Shown one piece after another: positions 36,767 through 49,379 of a DNA stretch of 64,000 nucleotides. The DNA is taken from assembly GCA_930367205.1 (NCBI GenBank), contig OV884014.1, forward strand, positions 113,565,153-113,629,152. The letters run 5' to 3'. The notes beneath the pieces were generated by a model. That model was given only the letters and a program-made list of their open reading frames with translations, made no database searches and had not been told where the DNA came from. Position numbers and translations under genes: made by a program. The stretch's first letter is position 1. The number at the start of each line of letters is the position of its first letter. The DNA comes from Acanthosoma haemorrhoidale (lineage: Eukaryota; Arthropoda; Insecta; Hemiptera; Acanthosomatidae).

Positions 36767-38149
36767 TTAAATTAATTGTTTGTTATTCACCGAAAAAAAA
36801 TAATTTTTAGTTGCAAGACTTATTAGGTCAGAGGAACGTTTTTGTAAATTATTATCCTACTTATAGACTAGTAGAATATCTAGTTTTTCATAAATTATTT
36901 TTTCAAAACGGTTACTTTCTAGATCTACGTTTTGTATACTTGTGTATTTTTGTTACTCATGAAATTTTCCATGTTTTTAATGTCATTTTGCATGATAGAA
37001 AATTGAAATGTTTACGGGAAAAACTATTTGGGCGAAGATGTAGCCTTGTTTAGTGATCGCATACTTGCAGATTGGGTTTGTTTAGAAACGGAACTGAGTT
37101 GTAACTCGTGATCTAAATTAGTCATAACACGATTAGTGTAAATCAAATGCAAATTATCTATAATGTGTAAATATACGAAACCCAGTATGTAGCGATTCAA
37201 AAAATTTTCTACCATGTTAAAAACTTAAGGAATTAATAAATTTATGAGAAAAACAAATTAAACAAACAAAATAAAGTAATTTGATTAAAAAAAACTACAA
37301 CTGTTCCAAAACAGAGGAAGTGCTTTGTAATTATTTTTTACTTATTATTAGTAGGTAGTGTTTTCACAAATGCCACACTTTTTAACCGTTGCTGCTAAAA
37401 TTAACTTGGCATAAACATCATCATCTAGAGAACTAAGGTCGTGTCATCTAAGAGGTTTGTTATGTTCACATTTTAATACTAATTGAGAAAACCCTTTTAA
37501 ATTAGGTAACAAGAGAATATTTGCACGAGTTCACTTGAGTTATTTAGCGGATCCGGAAAAAAAAGTCAATATATGCTGACGATTTTCTCGGAAACTAACA
37601 AACATACGAGAAAAATCATTATTGTAGCGAATGTAATGAGCTTTAATCTTTTGTATATGTACTAACGTCTGGTCTATTGTTTTATTAGTTTGGAAAAAAA
37701 CAGAAAAAGTCAACAGTTGTGATCCCCTAACTCCCCACGCTCAACCCTAACCCTTGGTGACTTTTAGTCTTTCCTGTGCAATAGTACTGAATTTCAGAAC
37801 TACACCATTTTTTCACCCAATATTCCTTCGTTGTCCGAGCTACTTGGTCAGCCCAAGAACTGTCTGATAGCCCTTCACCGATGTGCCACTACTGAGGAGT
37901 ATGGCTTACCGTTGTCCACATCCTCACGGAATGTCTTCGACGCCAAGGGCACCGACCGACCGACATTTGTGAACTGCTAAACGAGGACAACACTCTGTCA
38001 AGCAGACATTCTGAAGGATCGTTGTGAAAGTCGACTATTGAATTTTGTTTTTTGGTGGAGATTATTCAATCCACAAAATTACGATTTTCAGAAAAAAATT
38101 TTCCACATGAAACGAGAATTCTTGGATTAGACAATCAGAGGAGTCAATT
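36767..38149. other. Intron, no gene recognised
   Basis: An open frame at 36811-37053 is AT-rich and low in distinctive motifs. A GC-richer patch at 37720-38020 is unidentified. Confidence 0.45.
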
Positions 38150-38445
38150 AACATGGCACACGCACGGACTGCGATCTCGCTGGTAGGAAATAACTGCCAG
38201 GGTGAGAAATCTCATTTTCGTCGGACTGGTTCTGGCCAGCCAGGGATATTTATGCCGCGGAAACACGTGTTTTGTTTTCGGAAATTTGTTGGCGCCGAAA
38301 AATGCCCCTACACCCGCCATTATTCTTCCGCCGGCGGCCGCAAATCATGGCGCTACCATGACCCCACCCCCCTCTGCTTTTCATACGACAAACGCCTGTT
38401 GTGGGGACGGCCAAGGGCCGTGTCATGCAATAAACTTGGGGTAAT
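38150..38445. other. GC-rich island of unknown nature
   Basis: About 300 bp clearly richer in G and C than its surroundings, with CGGCGGCCGC at 38332, GGCGCCG at 38291 and several CpGs. The plus strand has two overlapping open frames, one from an ATG at 38153. The other begins only at GTG (38202) and looks signal-peptide-like. I do not recognise either. Could be a regulatory element, an old gene piece or a repeat. Confidence 0.4.
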
Positions 38446-38683
38446 AAATTAATATTATCACCCGTGAAACCAACTATCTGAACCATAGTTTTAATGAATC
38501 ATTTATTTCTTCAGTACATTTTTAGGAGATTCTCTGCTTTTAGCCACAAACATACTCCGAAATAACGTCTCATTGGGTTTGTGTCACCGGTGTCGTCAAC
38601 AGATAATTACAAGCATAATTATGCAATATAAAATCATATTACTTGAGGTTTAATGCTGCTAAATGACATTGCTTTAGTAAATA

Positions 38684-39340
38684 CGAGGGCGTACCCAAAA
38701 GAAACCAAACTGATGTTGTTTTGACACAGTTTTGGTTCCTGCTCGGGAAAACTGGGGCAGAAACTATTGAAATGCTGAAAGGGGCCTTCAAGGATGATGG
38801 GGAAAACTAAGAAGGGTGGCAGCAAAACGTGTTCCTGGAATTCTGACTTAAGAAGGAAAAAAGGTCGCTTGGAGGGAGGAAGAGTTCCGAAATGGCACGA
38901 ACGTTATTACAGGCGACGGATTATGGTGTTATGGATACGATCCTGAAGCTAAGCAAAAATGAAGCTGAAAAAAGACTCCAATTCGCCTCGCCCCAACAAA
39001 GCTCGTCAGGTGAGATCAGACATTAAGACGATACACATTTGTTTTTTCAATTTGAGATGAGTCGTCCATTCAGAGTTTGTTCCCCCGGGTCAGAAAGTGA
39101 ACCAGGTTTTTGACTGGAAGTTTTGGAACTCTGTGTGCCGATTTTTGGCCATGATATGAACACCCCATCTAGCTCCCTGCCACTTCTTTTTATTCCCCAG
39201 AATGAAAACGGGAAAGCGTTTTTTGGCCGTTGAAGAAGTAAAAACCAAAACGACGTCTTGCTTTGAAAAAGGGAAATTCAAAAACTATTTCGGACAACGG
39301 AATAAAATACCGTAAAAGTATATTGACTCCAATGGAGAGT
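38684..39340 (+). mobile_element. Second mariner-family relic (GKTGAET type)
   Basis: On the plus strand, an N-terminal transposase segment with LGKTGAETIEMLKGAF is followed after a deletion by a degraded catalytic core: an altered TGDExW motif then GYDPEAKQK, and KLVR and later segments broken by many stops. This wording belongs to a different mariner lineage from the one at 42598. A possible left end CGAGGGCGTACCC follows a TA at 38682. I could not place the right end, so that coordinate is approximate. Confidence 0.72.
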
Positions 39341-39461
39341 ACTGTAAAGGACACTAAATGTTTTTTTACGATTTACTAAAAGTAAATTGCAGCAAAGCTC
39401 TCCCCTCTTCCCAAAAAAACAACAACTTATAGCACTTTAAAACTACTTAGAACATGCTGGA

Positions 39462-39862
39462 CTCTTTTCATCCGCCGGAGACACATTAAGTTTTTTGACT
39501 CGTTGCAGCACCTGACAAATCCAGTGTTTAACACTATGACCCCACCACCCCTCCCGCATCGATGGCAACAGACTGTCGGGGAAAAATTAGGATTAGAATT
39601 AGTATGTAAGCTAGTTTTAAGATTGATCAAAAAGGTGAGCCCCGTCACCTTATTAGTCAGTTTAGTCAAGTCACGTAGAATGTATATCATTATACTTGTT
39701 TATTCATTATATAATTTCTATAAAATAACAAAACCTGTATATAATGTAGTGATGCTACAGGAAATACAAAATAATTTGTAAATAGATTCGCCTGAGGATC
39801 TATAATTATATATAATTATCTGTAAATTTAAAGGGGCTATGAAAAAAAAAAAAAAAAAAAAA
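39462..39862 (+). pseudogene. J2 3' end with short ORF2 tail and poly-A
   Basis: The frame FIRRRHIKFFDSLQHLTNPV represents the last codons of the J2 protein, followed by the J2 3' UTR and an A run at 39842-39862. 5'-truncated. Confidence 0.82.
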
Positions 39863-40679
39863 ATGGACTCTTTTCGTTAAATCGTTCTTAAATCGTTTTT
39901 CAGGTTCAAAAGCTTGTTAGTTACTATGATTTGAGATGGAAAAAAAATTGTTTTGTTTATATTTCGTTTACCTTGGTTGTACCTGACTGCCAAAAGTATA
40001 CAACAGATAGACTAAAAGTCGGAGATTTGCTCACCTTCTTTATATGCCTCCAGCATCATTCACTCATTTAGCCTCACCGACCAAGAAACAGCGTACTTGG
40101 AATTCACCGGGTTTTGCAAGGTTTTGTACTCAAAATTGATACCTATTAAAATAGAATAAATATATTATTTTTTGGAATTAGTTTAGTTAACCTAGGACGT
40201 AAAGACTTATATGTAGCTAAGACGTTACTGGATTAGGATAGCTACTTGCTGGCTTCTTTTTGGAACAGTGACAAAAGAATGCTGTGAGTACCCCACAGAT
40301 AACTGTTTCATCAACTATGCCCGATATTGCAACCTTATACCTAGGCTTGGGAATTTTGTTTTATAAATCAATAATTTTGGATTCAAAATCAAAAAGGTTT
40401 CAAAAAAGTAATTCAGTGGTAGAGCAGAAGTAGTGGAGGGAAAAATGATATATTTGATACGAAGTAAATGTCATATCCTGGACTACATAATATATAGTTA
40501 GTTATTAAATAAACAATTCAAACGCACGAAAAGTCCATACCTTCCAAGCTGTTGGACCTTGGTGCTTGAAACGAAACAATAATTATAATTTTTGTGGGAT
40601 AAACTATAGAGCCCTGGTTTCAATATGGGTTTCTGAGGGGGGGGGAGGATTACACAGCCTTGTTATGGAAACTGTGTTA
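39863..40679. other. Intron, AT-rich
   Basis: No feature recognised. Confidence 0.5.
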
Positions 40680-41470
40680 AACCACTTGAATACAAAGAAG
40701 TGGTGAAATGTGGTTAAGAAAACCAAAATAAAGGTCATTGGGTAACAGCCTTGGACCAACCATACACCTCAGTGCCTAAGCTCAACCAACTAAGCGAGAC
40801 TTCAATGTATTTAGTTCTTTGAGTAATAACAAATGCTGTTTTGAAATCAAATAAAAAATAGTTATATGAGAAGTATTATAGACTAATAATATGTAAAATA
40901 AAATAAGCATCATAACCGAATCAGAGGTATCTTGTACAATGAATATCTAAACCATGTCAGTAGGTGACAATCTAGGCTCAAAATTTAAATGCTTACAAAA
41001 ATTATCTGGATTGCTTGAAAAATTTTTTTTTTGATAGGAACTAACAATAGCCAAACATAGTCAATATTTTTCCTACAAACCACTGATTTATCAAATATTA
41101 CAAATGAAATATCCATACATAATTAATGGATTAAATTTTGAATTATAATGGATTAAAGGGAATTCATTATTAATGATCAAATTTAAACTATTAAATATAT
41201 ATATTTAAATTTTGACGACCCAATAAATGAAAATTCTAGGTTCGAATCACTGGCTGTATTTTTTTCTTTCACTCACAGCTTCTTTCTTCAACCACACAAG
41301 GGTGTGGATTCCATTTTTAAAATTAAAAGGTTTATTCTTCCAAATAAATATATATGTGTGTGTGTGTGTGTGTATATTTTTCCCAAAAAAATTTTCCATT
41401 ATAAAATTCATGGAGCGCAAAGAAGCAATTTCAATAATAGCTTCTATATTCTTTCAGGGCTTAAATTTAT
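40680..41470. repeat. Dispersed repeat R, copy 1
   Basis: Begins CCACTTGAATACAAAGAAGTGG (an interrupted inverted repeat at its edge) and includes GGTAACAGCC, CTCAACCAACTAAGCGAG and a TG microsatellite at 41353-41373. It aligns collinearly with 46049-46680. No coding sequence recognised. Confidence 0.8.
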
Positions 41471-42597
41471 TCCGGAACGAAACTGCGATAAAGACTGAAT
41501 AGAAAAAAAAAATGCTGATAACATCAGTAAACATTGGGTCATTATAAACTTTTTATATTTCTCCGCTCAGTTAATAAAAAGAAAATTAAAAACATCAGGG
41601 GGACGTTTTTCCATCAAGGGCTGTTTTTCCAGCGGCTCTATGAAGCAGACGCCCCCCCCCCCATTCCAGCTGCTCCAGGAAGTGATTAGATATTGAAGGG
41701 AGTGTTTATCCACAGCATCTTTATTAGCAACACTTAACAACAAATATAATGTGCTGGCCCGATTCCAGTATTTGATTATCTTCAATGGAGTTTTGCTTAT
41801 TGTACATATTCATACAACCAAATGTATACACTGTTTAACGGTTCTTTCTGTTTTTGAGTAATTAATTGGAAATAATGAGCCGTAGACCAGGATTAACTTT
41901 TTAATGAAGTAAATTTTTTTTTAAAATGCTATTAAAAGTATGATAACACAACAAAGACAATTTCAGGCAGAGAGTTTCAGGCTGATCTAACAACGCTAAG
42001 AGTATTTCTATACGCATCGTTCCGGAATATAATTAATTTCCAATTAATTACACCATGAAAAAAATGAAAAATCATAAAATGATGACCAGTAAAACATCGT
42101 ATACTTTTGGGACTACCTAAATATATTCACAATAAAAAAGAAAACAAGTACTTGAAACTGATAATTATTTCATTTATTGTTATATTTACGGATTATAGAC
42201 GAAAGACTAAAGTCACCGTCATGAAATTAGACGCTTGGGATGAAGGGGCTGCTTGCCGCAGTGCTGGCACATACGGGCGAGTTGGAGATTAATCACTAAC
42301 TTGCTTATAATGGCTGACATTATCCAAGTAAAGACATCACGTGGTTAGAAGAGAAGTAGTGCACAGAGTATTGCGGGTTCTCGTGATACTAATTTCGTAA
42401 CGGCAACTATATAAATTTCCACGGGCTTCTTTTATATTATTTATAAAATAATACTAATTAAAAACATATAGATCTATGTTTTACAGTCGAAAAAGTGCTT
42501 TATGTCGAATTATTGATTATTGTGGAAAAAAAAACTACTACTAACAAAAAAATAAAAATAAAAACACTATAGAAAAAACGAATCCTTTTCGAAGATA
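41471..42597. other. Intron, AT-rich
   Basis: A C run at 41650-41661 is the only notable feature. Confidence 0.5.
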
Positions 42598-43561
42598 TTT
42601 TGGTCAAGTCAAAAGTAACTTCCGTTTTTTTTTTTCAGGCATTTATTTTGCTGTCAATATATGATGTTTTTGCGATTGACGAGTGCAGGACGCTTTTCAT
42701 GGAGTTTCTCTTGCACTCTTGGCAACTGCTGAACGTATCTATCAGCATTAATCGTTAAATTTGACTTCAACAACTCGTGGTGAATTATTCCTTGACAATC
42801 TCGCCATACACACAATAAAATCTTTTTGCCATGGATGTTTCCTTTCGGATCTGGTAGGGGTGGTCGATTTTTATAAAGCCACTGTCTTTTGCGGACTATA
42901 TTGTCATAGGTAACCCATTTTTCATCGCCTGTTACAATCCTATTTAAAATTTTTACCCGTGAGATCAGACTTGTGGCGATTGACATCCGATCTTCTTTAT
43001 TCCGCTCACTGAAATTGTGAGGTACCCACTCTCCTAACTTGCTGACTTTCCCTAATTTCTTCAGATGGCGGTTAACAGTTGATTGTGATGTATTCAACCT
43101 TTCTGCTATACCTCTTGTTGATTGACGTGGATTTTGCTCCAATATTGTCTTTAAAAGGTTGTCGTCAAAGTCGGAAGGACGTCCCGCCCTCGATTCGTCT
43201 TTTAAGGTCGTATCTCCAGAACGGAATCTTATAATAAGAACGGACAATACTAACTGCCCGATCAGTTATTAGTCCTTCACCATATACACTGCATATTTTT
43301 TCAGCTGTCGCCCTAGCACTATTGCCTTGTTTAAATTCCCAAAGCATTACATGACGAATATGTACTTTTTGACTCTCCATTTCAGAGGTTAAAAAACACA
43401 GTTTAACGTAACGTGTATGACACAAAACAGTTGACAAAAGACTAACTGAAGCCTCGTCTATATAATGAAAACAAAAACTTGTTGTCATGGTAACTCATAG
43501 CGAGTAGATACGAACAATAGATTATTTAGCTGTATCGGAAGTTACTTATGACTCAACCTGA
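42598..43561 (-). mobile_element. Mariner-type element, internally deleted
   Basis: About 964 bp bounded by TA on both sides (42596-42597 and 43562-43563), with imperfect inverted ends of about 26 bp that share AAGTAACTTCCG. The transposase remains on the minus strand, but its last third is gone: the sequence jumps from the KRPALVN region to the left inverted repeat. A full mariner is about 1.3 kb. Confidence 0.88.
42654..43380 (-). pseudogene. Mariner transposase, frameshifted and C-terminally truncated
   Basis: Starts at the ATG at 43380 (MESQKVHIRHVMLWEF). The N-terminal helix-turn-helix is in one frame; near 43240 the reading shifts to another frame carrying FRSGDTTLKDESRAGRPSD, a second helix-turn-helix (STRGIAERLN), the WVPHNFSE linker, and the first catalytic Asp in VTGDEKW. 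The second and third catalytic Asp of the DDD triad are missing because the reading ends at NRKNIIY. Inactive, probably mobilised in the past by a full-length relative. Confidence 0.88.
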
Positions 43562-44365
43562 TAGTTCAGAAATGAACGCGTCAATAATTTGAATGATCTA
43601 ATAATTCTTGAAAAGTTTTTGGTACCTTGTGGTCCAATGTTAGCTTGATTGATTTGCAGGGTTTGGTCTCTTTGAAGATAGTGAATAACATCTGCCTTTT
43701 AAATGAAACACTAATTTTTTATTCATTTAGCTGCAGATTAAACTTGTAGTTTATTGTTATTTACACTGATTTCTTGCTATTCTTGAATACTTCGGTCGGA
43801 GCTTTTTACGATACTGGAGTTGACTCGATAAAAGAACTGCAAGCATTTACCATCCGGAATCTGGCCAAGACTCTCAGCTAATGGTGAGGGGGAGAAGACC
43901 GGTACCGACATCTCTCCGGTTTAACCAAATAAATGAATGGTACAAAAAACTAATTATGTGTTACATGTGTTTCGTGGAACATAATAAAAGTAAAAAATTC
44001 AAAAATCATCGCTTTTTTTAATGTAATTTGGCTGAAATGGTTTTAGGTCTCTTATTCAGTAAAAGTGTTGATGTAGAAAATGTCCGTCATAATTCAAAGG
44101 TCCAGTGTTTTAAACTATAAAGACTCGAGGACATTATTATGTTTGTGATTATCACAGTCATTAAATATGACATCGTACTCATTAAATTCTTCAGCGGTCC
44201 TAAACTTCAGTGGTTTCAAACTGATATAAATTAAATAAAATTCACAAGAGAGTCCTGAAATTTATACCGGGAGCTCTTTTTTAACCTTAAACGTATGAGT
44301 TATTTTTAATGACGTTACTGACTACGAATTTACTGTGAACACATTAATTAATTACTGAATTTACA
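43562..44365. other. Intron leading into the satellite
   Basis: A fragment GACGTTACTGACTACGAATT at about 44311 is a diverged piece of the satellite unit just before the array. Confidence 0.6.
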
Positions 44366-45770
44366 GAGTGACACATTCTGTGCATGACTGCATCATGCAT
44401 GACATGCTTTGAGGGAGGTGCTTACACTTCAGTAATGTACGTTACTGACTACGAATTTACTGTCATTCCAATTATAATTGGAGGTTTCCATAAATAATTA
44501 TTTAATTTATTAATTGTTAACCTCTGTTATATCTTTTCCACGGATAAACAATGCAAGATATGAATCATGAATAATGACATGTTCGGTTCTCATCAGATCT
44601 ATTGATGAGTGACACATTCTGTGCATGACTGCATCATGCATGAGATGCTTTGAGGGAGGTGCTTACACTTCAGTAATGTACGTTACTGACTACGAATTTA
44701 CTGTCATGCCAATTATAATTGGAGGTTTCCATAAATAATTATTTAATTTAGTAATTGTTAACCTCTGTTATATCTTTTCCACGGATAAACAATGCAAGAT
44801 ATGAATCATGAATAATGACATGTTCGGTTCTCATCAGATTTATTGATGAGTGACACATTCTGTGCATGACTGCATCATGCATGACATGCTTTGAGGGAGG
44901 TGCTTACACTTCAGTAATGTACGTTACTGACTACGAATTTACTGTCATTCCAATTATAATTGGAGGTTTCCATAAATAATTATTTAATTTATTAATTGTT
45001 AACCTCTGTTATATCTTTTCCACGGATAAACAATGCAAGATATGAATCATGAATAATGACATGTTCGGTTCTCATCAGATCTATTGATGAGTGACACATT
45101 CTGTGCATGACTGCATCATGCATGACATGCTTTGAGGGAGGTGCTTACACTTCAGTAATGTACGTTACTGACTACGAATTTACTGTCATTCCAATTATAA
45201 TTGGAGGTTTCCATAAATAATTATTTAATTTAGTAATTGTTAACCTCTGTTATATCTTTTCCACGGATAAACAATGCAAGATATGAATCATGAATAATGA
45301 CATGTTCGGTTCTCATCAGATCTATTGATGAGTGACACATTCTGTGCATGACTGCATCATGCATGACATGCTTTGAGGGAGGTGCTTACACTTCAGTAAT
45401 GTACGTTACTGACTACGAATTTACTGTCATTCCAATTATAATTGGAGGTTTCCATAAATAATTATTTAATTTATTAATTGTTAACCTCTGTTATATCTTT
45501 TCCACGGATAAACAATGCAAGATATGAATCATGAATAATGACATGTTCGGTTCTCATCAGATCTATTGATGAGTGACACATTCTGTGCATGACTGCATCA
45601 TGCATGACATGCTTTGAGGGAGGTGCTTACACTTCAGTAATGTACGTTACTGACTACGAATTTACTGTCATTCCAATTATAATTGGAGGTTTCCATAAAT
45701 AATTATTTAATTTATTAATTGTTAACCTCTGTTATATCTTTTCCACGGATAAACAATGTAAGATATGAAT
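44366..45770. repeat. 241-bp tandem repeat, six units
   Basis: Units start at 44366, 44607, 44848, 45089, 45330 and 45571, each with GAGTGACACATTCTG. Each holds the perfect palindrome CCAATTATAATTGG and the near-palindrome TGCATCATGCA. Units differ by very few bases. A T/G marker in TTTA(T/G)TAATTG reads T, G, T, G, T, T along the array. The last unit is slightly short and diverges after 45760. Confidence 0.95.
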
Positions 45771-46048
45771 GATGAAAAGTGAAAATTTAGCCATATAGTG
45801 GCCATGTATATACTCGTATGTATATACCTCTACAGTTTAGTTGTTTGGAGTTCAATATTCAAATTTTTAAACCGTTATTGTAACCCTACCCTCCTTCGAA
45901 TGGAGGAGTAGGAGAAATTTGTAAATAAAAAATTTGTAAATTGTAAAAATGTTGATAAATAAAGGAGTCTTACCAAGCCGATGAAGGAAGAAACTGAAAG
46001 ACTAGGAATAACGGACCAGGATTTTCAGGACGGAGAAAGATATAGGAA

Positions 46049-46680
46049 AAGACCACTTGAATACAAAGAAGTGGTGAAATTTGGTTAAGAAAACCAAAAT
46101 AAAAGTCATTGGGTAACAGCTTTGGACAAACCATACACCTCAATGCCTAAGCTCAACCAACTAAGCGAGCCTTCAATGTATTTAGTTCTTTGAGTAATAA
46201 CAAATGTTGTTTACAATGAATATCTAAACCATGTTAGTAGGTGACATGGCCCTAATTTTAAATGGCTACAAAAATTACATGGATCGCTCGAAAAATTATT
46301 TTTTAATGGACACTAACAATAGCCAAACATAGTAAATATTTTTCCTATAAACCACTGATTTACCAAATATTAAAAATGAAATATTCATACATGATTAATA
46401 GATTAAACTTAATGGAATTCATTACTAATGATCAAAATTAATCTAGTAAATATATGATTCTAGGGTGTATTTTTTTCTGTCACTCACAGCTTCGTAAATT
46501 GGAATGTGTGGCTTCGTATGTGATATATAGTGAACTTACCTACACAGGGGCGTGGATTCCATTTATTAACGGTTTATTATTCGGTATATACATATGTGTA
46601 TGTGTGTGTATATATATATATATATTTTTCCCCAAAAACTTCATGGTGCGTAAAAAAGCAGTCTCAGTAATAGTGGCACC
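46049..46680. repeat. Dispersed repeat R, copy 2
   Basis: Shorter, diverged copy of 40680-41470 in the same orientation, lacking about 100 bp near 46206. It also contains a TA/TG-rich stretch. It lies about 280 bp beyond the 241-bp satellite. Confidence 0.8.
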
Positions 46681-47468
46681 TTTCTCGCTTCGCTCGCAAA
46701 CTACCGTCCCAGACCGAGTCACGTGTTTTATGAATACATATATATTAATATACTACGATATATATTAAAACACTCTTCAGTATGTTAACTGATGCAGTAA
46801 TTTATAGTTTGTCGTAACGTTGGGCATTTAAAAACCCAATTAAAGGCTAACATCTCTCGTTCATGAGTATAATATTCCTAAAAACTGGTCTATTACTTTA
46901 AAATACATTACAATGAAAGTTTTAGAATTTATTAACAATGTGATTCTCAATCCACATTTATGTTTAATGTTTCAACTATTGTTATTTACGAAAGCTTCAT
47001 TTATCATTCACGGGGCTTGAATCAAGTACGTTTGGATATGAACTGATATAATTATGTATATAATAAAACAAACCATTCTATAGTGAATTTGAGGATAGTA
47101 TAAACTGCAAATAATATTAGCGATTGAATACAAAATGACGAAAACTAAAATTATGTATTACTTTCTTCAAGATTTGGTCGAAATCGACAGATTGTATACC
47201 GGACGCGCCGACATATATTATCCTTGAGGGATGAGATTATATAAGAACAAAATGTAAATTTATTTTGTATAATATAGTTGGCGGATAAAAGAAATGAGTA
47301 GTGTCAAGGTGTTTCATAAATAACCGCGCCTGTTGGCTACAGTCCGGGATAAATCTCTTTCTTCAGACTATCAAGAAACGACAATACGACCTGCCTGGAA
47401 AAAATATATCTTCAGTAATTCAATCTGCGAACAGCGAGGAGCTGGCAAATGTTTATTCAACACTCTTC
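46681..47468. other. Intron with a protein-like open frame
   Basis: At 47341-47468 the plus strand encodes a segment with SGINLFLQTIKKRQYDLPGK and SANSEELANVYSTL that reads like protein. It has no recognised homologue and no clear boundaries. Confidence 0.3.
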
Positions 47469-47625
47469 GAAGGTCGGAGAATAGTGGGTTGTGGCTATGT
47501 CTGAGTGAGTCAAAAAATTTGATGTGATAAAATCTTGAATGGTGAGCACTTAAAATTTTTTATGCATCTCGTCTGCCTTCATTCGGTTGAACGGGGTATG
47601 TTTGAGGGAGGTGCGGAGAACTCAA
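47469..47625 (-). pseudogene. J3 ORF2 fragment
   Basis: Minus-strand match to about 56365-56521, covering KHTPFDR to DSLRH-type codons. Bounded on one side by unknown sequence and on the other by the solo LTR at 47633. Confidence 0.78.
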
Positions 47626-47632
47626 TTATAAT

Positions 47633-48532
47633 TGTAGTGACCGCTAACTACATAAGATAAATCACCCTATACTCTATTGTATTGTGAACAAATGTAAATA
47701 GCATTACCAAAATATAAATCATTGTAAATGTGGTAAACAATAAACATGCAGCTGTGAGCCAATTAGTTATATGAGCTGGGGCACCAGCTACTAGTAGCAG
47801 GTACTAAGCGACCCAACCCGCCGAGAGGCCCTTACCTGGGACACGTATCGGTGACACATCTCTTTGTCAGAGAACAAAAAAAACCACATACTCAACTGGC
47901 ATTGGGTAAAATAAAACCAGAGCTAATTGGCTACTGACGAAGCCGGCTGGGTATTTAAGACCGGAGGTTTGGGGCTGCATGTCATTACTGACAACTAACT
48001 GGCTCGTGGCTGCTCTGATGCAAACTCTGAAACTTGTCTTCTCCATTATGAAAACCTCTGCATCTCTCTCTCCTCACCTGGCTACGTTTTAGTCCGGCGT
48101 TGTCAGACCCTGCATCTTCCTAGTGGGAATCTCTGCCTTCGTCTCGCTAAATCTAGCACCTCCTTGGGAGATACCTCTCCCTAGTAGAAAACGGTTGTCG
48201 AGGCCCTGCAAACTTACAAAGCAGTGTTCCCCACGGCGATTCAGTCTGCCTCTCTCCGGTTCACACTCGCCTTTGGGTTCCGGACGGATTTCGCCTACCC
48301 TCAGATACCGAGTGTGAATTCGTGGTCATTCCAAGACCACATAAACTACCTACACCACCTACCCTATACCTCTTTTCCTGAACATAGTGCATTGTCGGGG
48401 CACAGACCTATCAAAAATGGAGTCAGATAGTAAGACCGTCATGAAACGATTGTCCAGGTTTTAAACTTAATCAACCCTCACTTCGTCTCCAATGCTAGGG
48501 TAACTGGGCTCCCCCCTTGTGACGGCTCGACA
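47633..48532 (+). repeat. Solo LTR, family L, copy 8 (U3 type 2)
   Basis: 900 bp from TGTAGTGACCGC to GCTCGACA. The flanks ATAAT and ACAAT agree at four of five positions, as expected for an aged target duplication. TATTTAAG near 47952 is the probable TATA box. Confidence 0.85.
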
Positions 48533-49379
48533 ACAATTTTCGTAAGGGAATTGAACGATGGAGAGCTAGAACTTAATCAGGTTTTGAACCGATTATAAAT
48601 TAGCTAACGGTATCTCATATTTGATGAGTGGCCTAGAATCTGAAATCAGCTATTATCGAGATGAAGGGAAACCTCCGGCCCCGCCGACGGAGCCATCTAG
48701 TTGCTACGCTCTCGATTGCTCAAGCATTACTACTTATAGACCTTCTAAAAACCTTCGATCTCGTCTGGCGCCTTTTCACCGATTTAATGTCACCAGTTAT
48801 GAGATCCCGTTAGCTTAGAGTAATTGGGATTTTAATTAGCTGATTTACATAGAAATACATTTCTTGAGACTTTTATAGTGATTAGACAATCTAATTTATT
48901 CTCAACTGAAACCAGTGAATCGGTTATTTTTGAGAGAAGAGAGAAAAAGATACGGAGACGAATTTCGTTATATATCTTTTCACTTCGACTAAATATAGAA
49001 TACTAATTATCCTATACAATAATTGAATTAATTATCGAGCAATTGTTGCTCAACAATGATTGTCATCTCCGAGTGGAAGATTCTTTGTAGAAATAAAACC
49101 TTTTTTTTTTGTATCAGGTACGAGAATTGACAGAACCACGGTTTTGACCCAAAAACGCGGTCTTTTGTTTGTAAGAAACGCCCACATTCGTTCAAGTACA
49201 TATATTCTTCATTTATCACACCCTCTTGTTATCAAAGTGTTAACCAATTCCTATATATTTCATTTATATTATATTTCCTCTAGCTTGGCTATATTTTATA
49301 CAACTTCTAATTATTTTACATTGGGTTCTGCGCATGTACAACACTATAATGAAGTACATAATAAATTAATTTACTGTAC
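48533..49379. other. Intron, no gene recognised
   Basis: A GC-richer patch at 48650-48810 has no convincing exon. Confidence 0.45.

Noticed and set aside
36811..37053. Small hydrophobic protein of 80 codons
   Set aside because: AT-rich composition, no motif, no splice or promoter context.
38202..38444. Secreted small protein with an apparent signal peptide
   Set aside because: It opens only at GTG, overlaps another open frame, and both are products of the GC-rich block; not supported as a gene.
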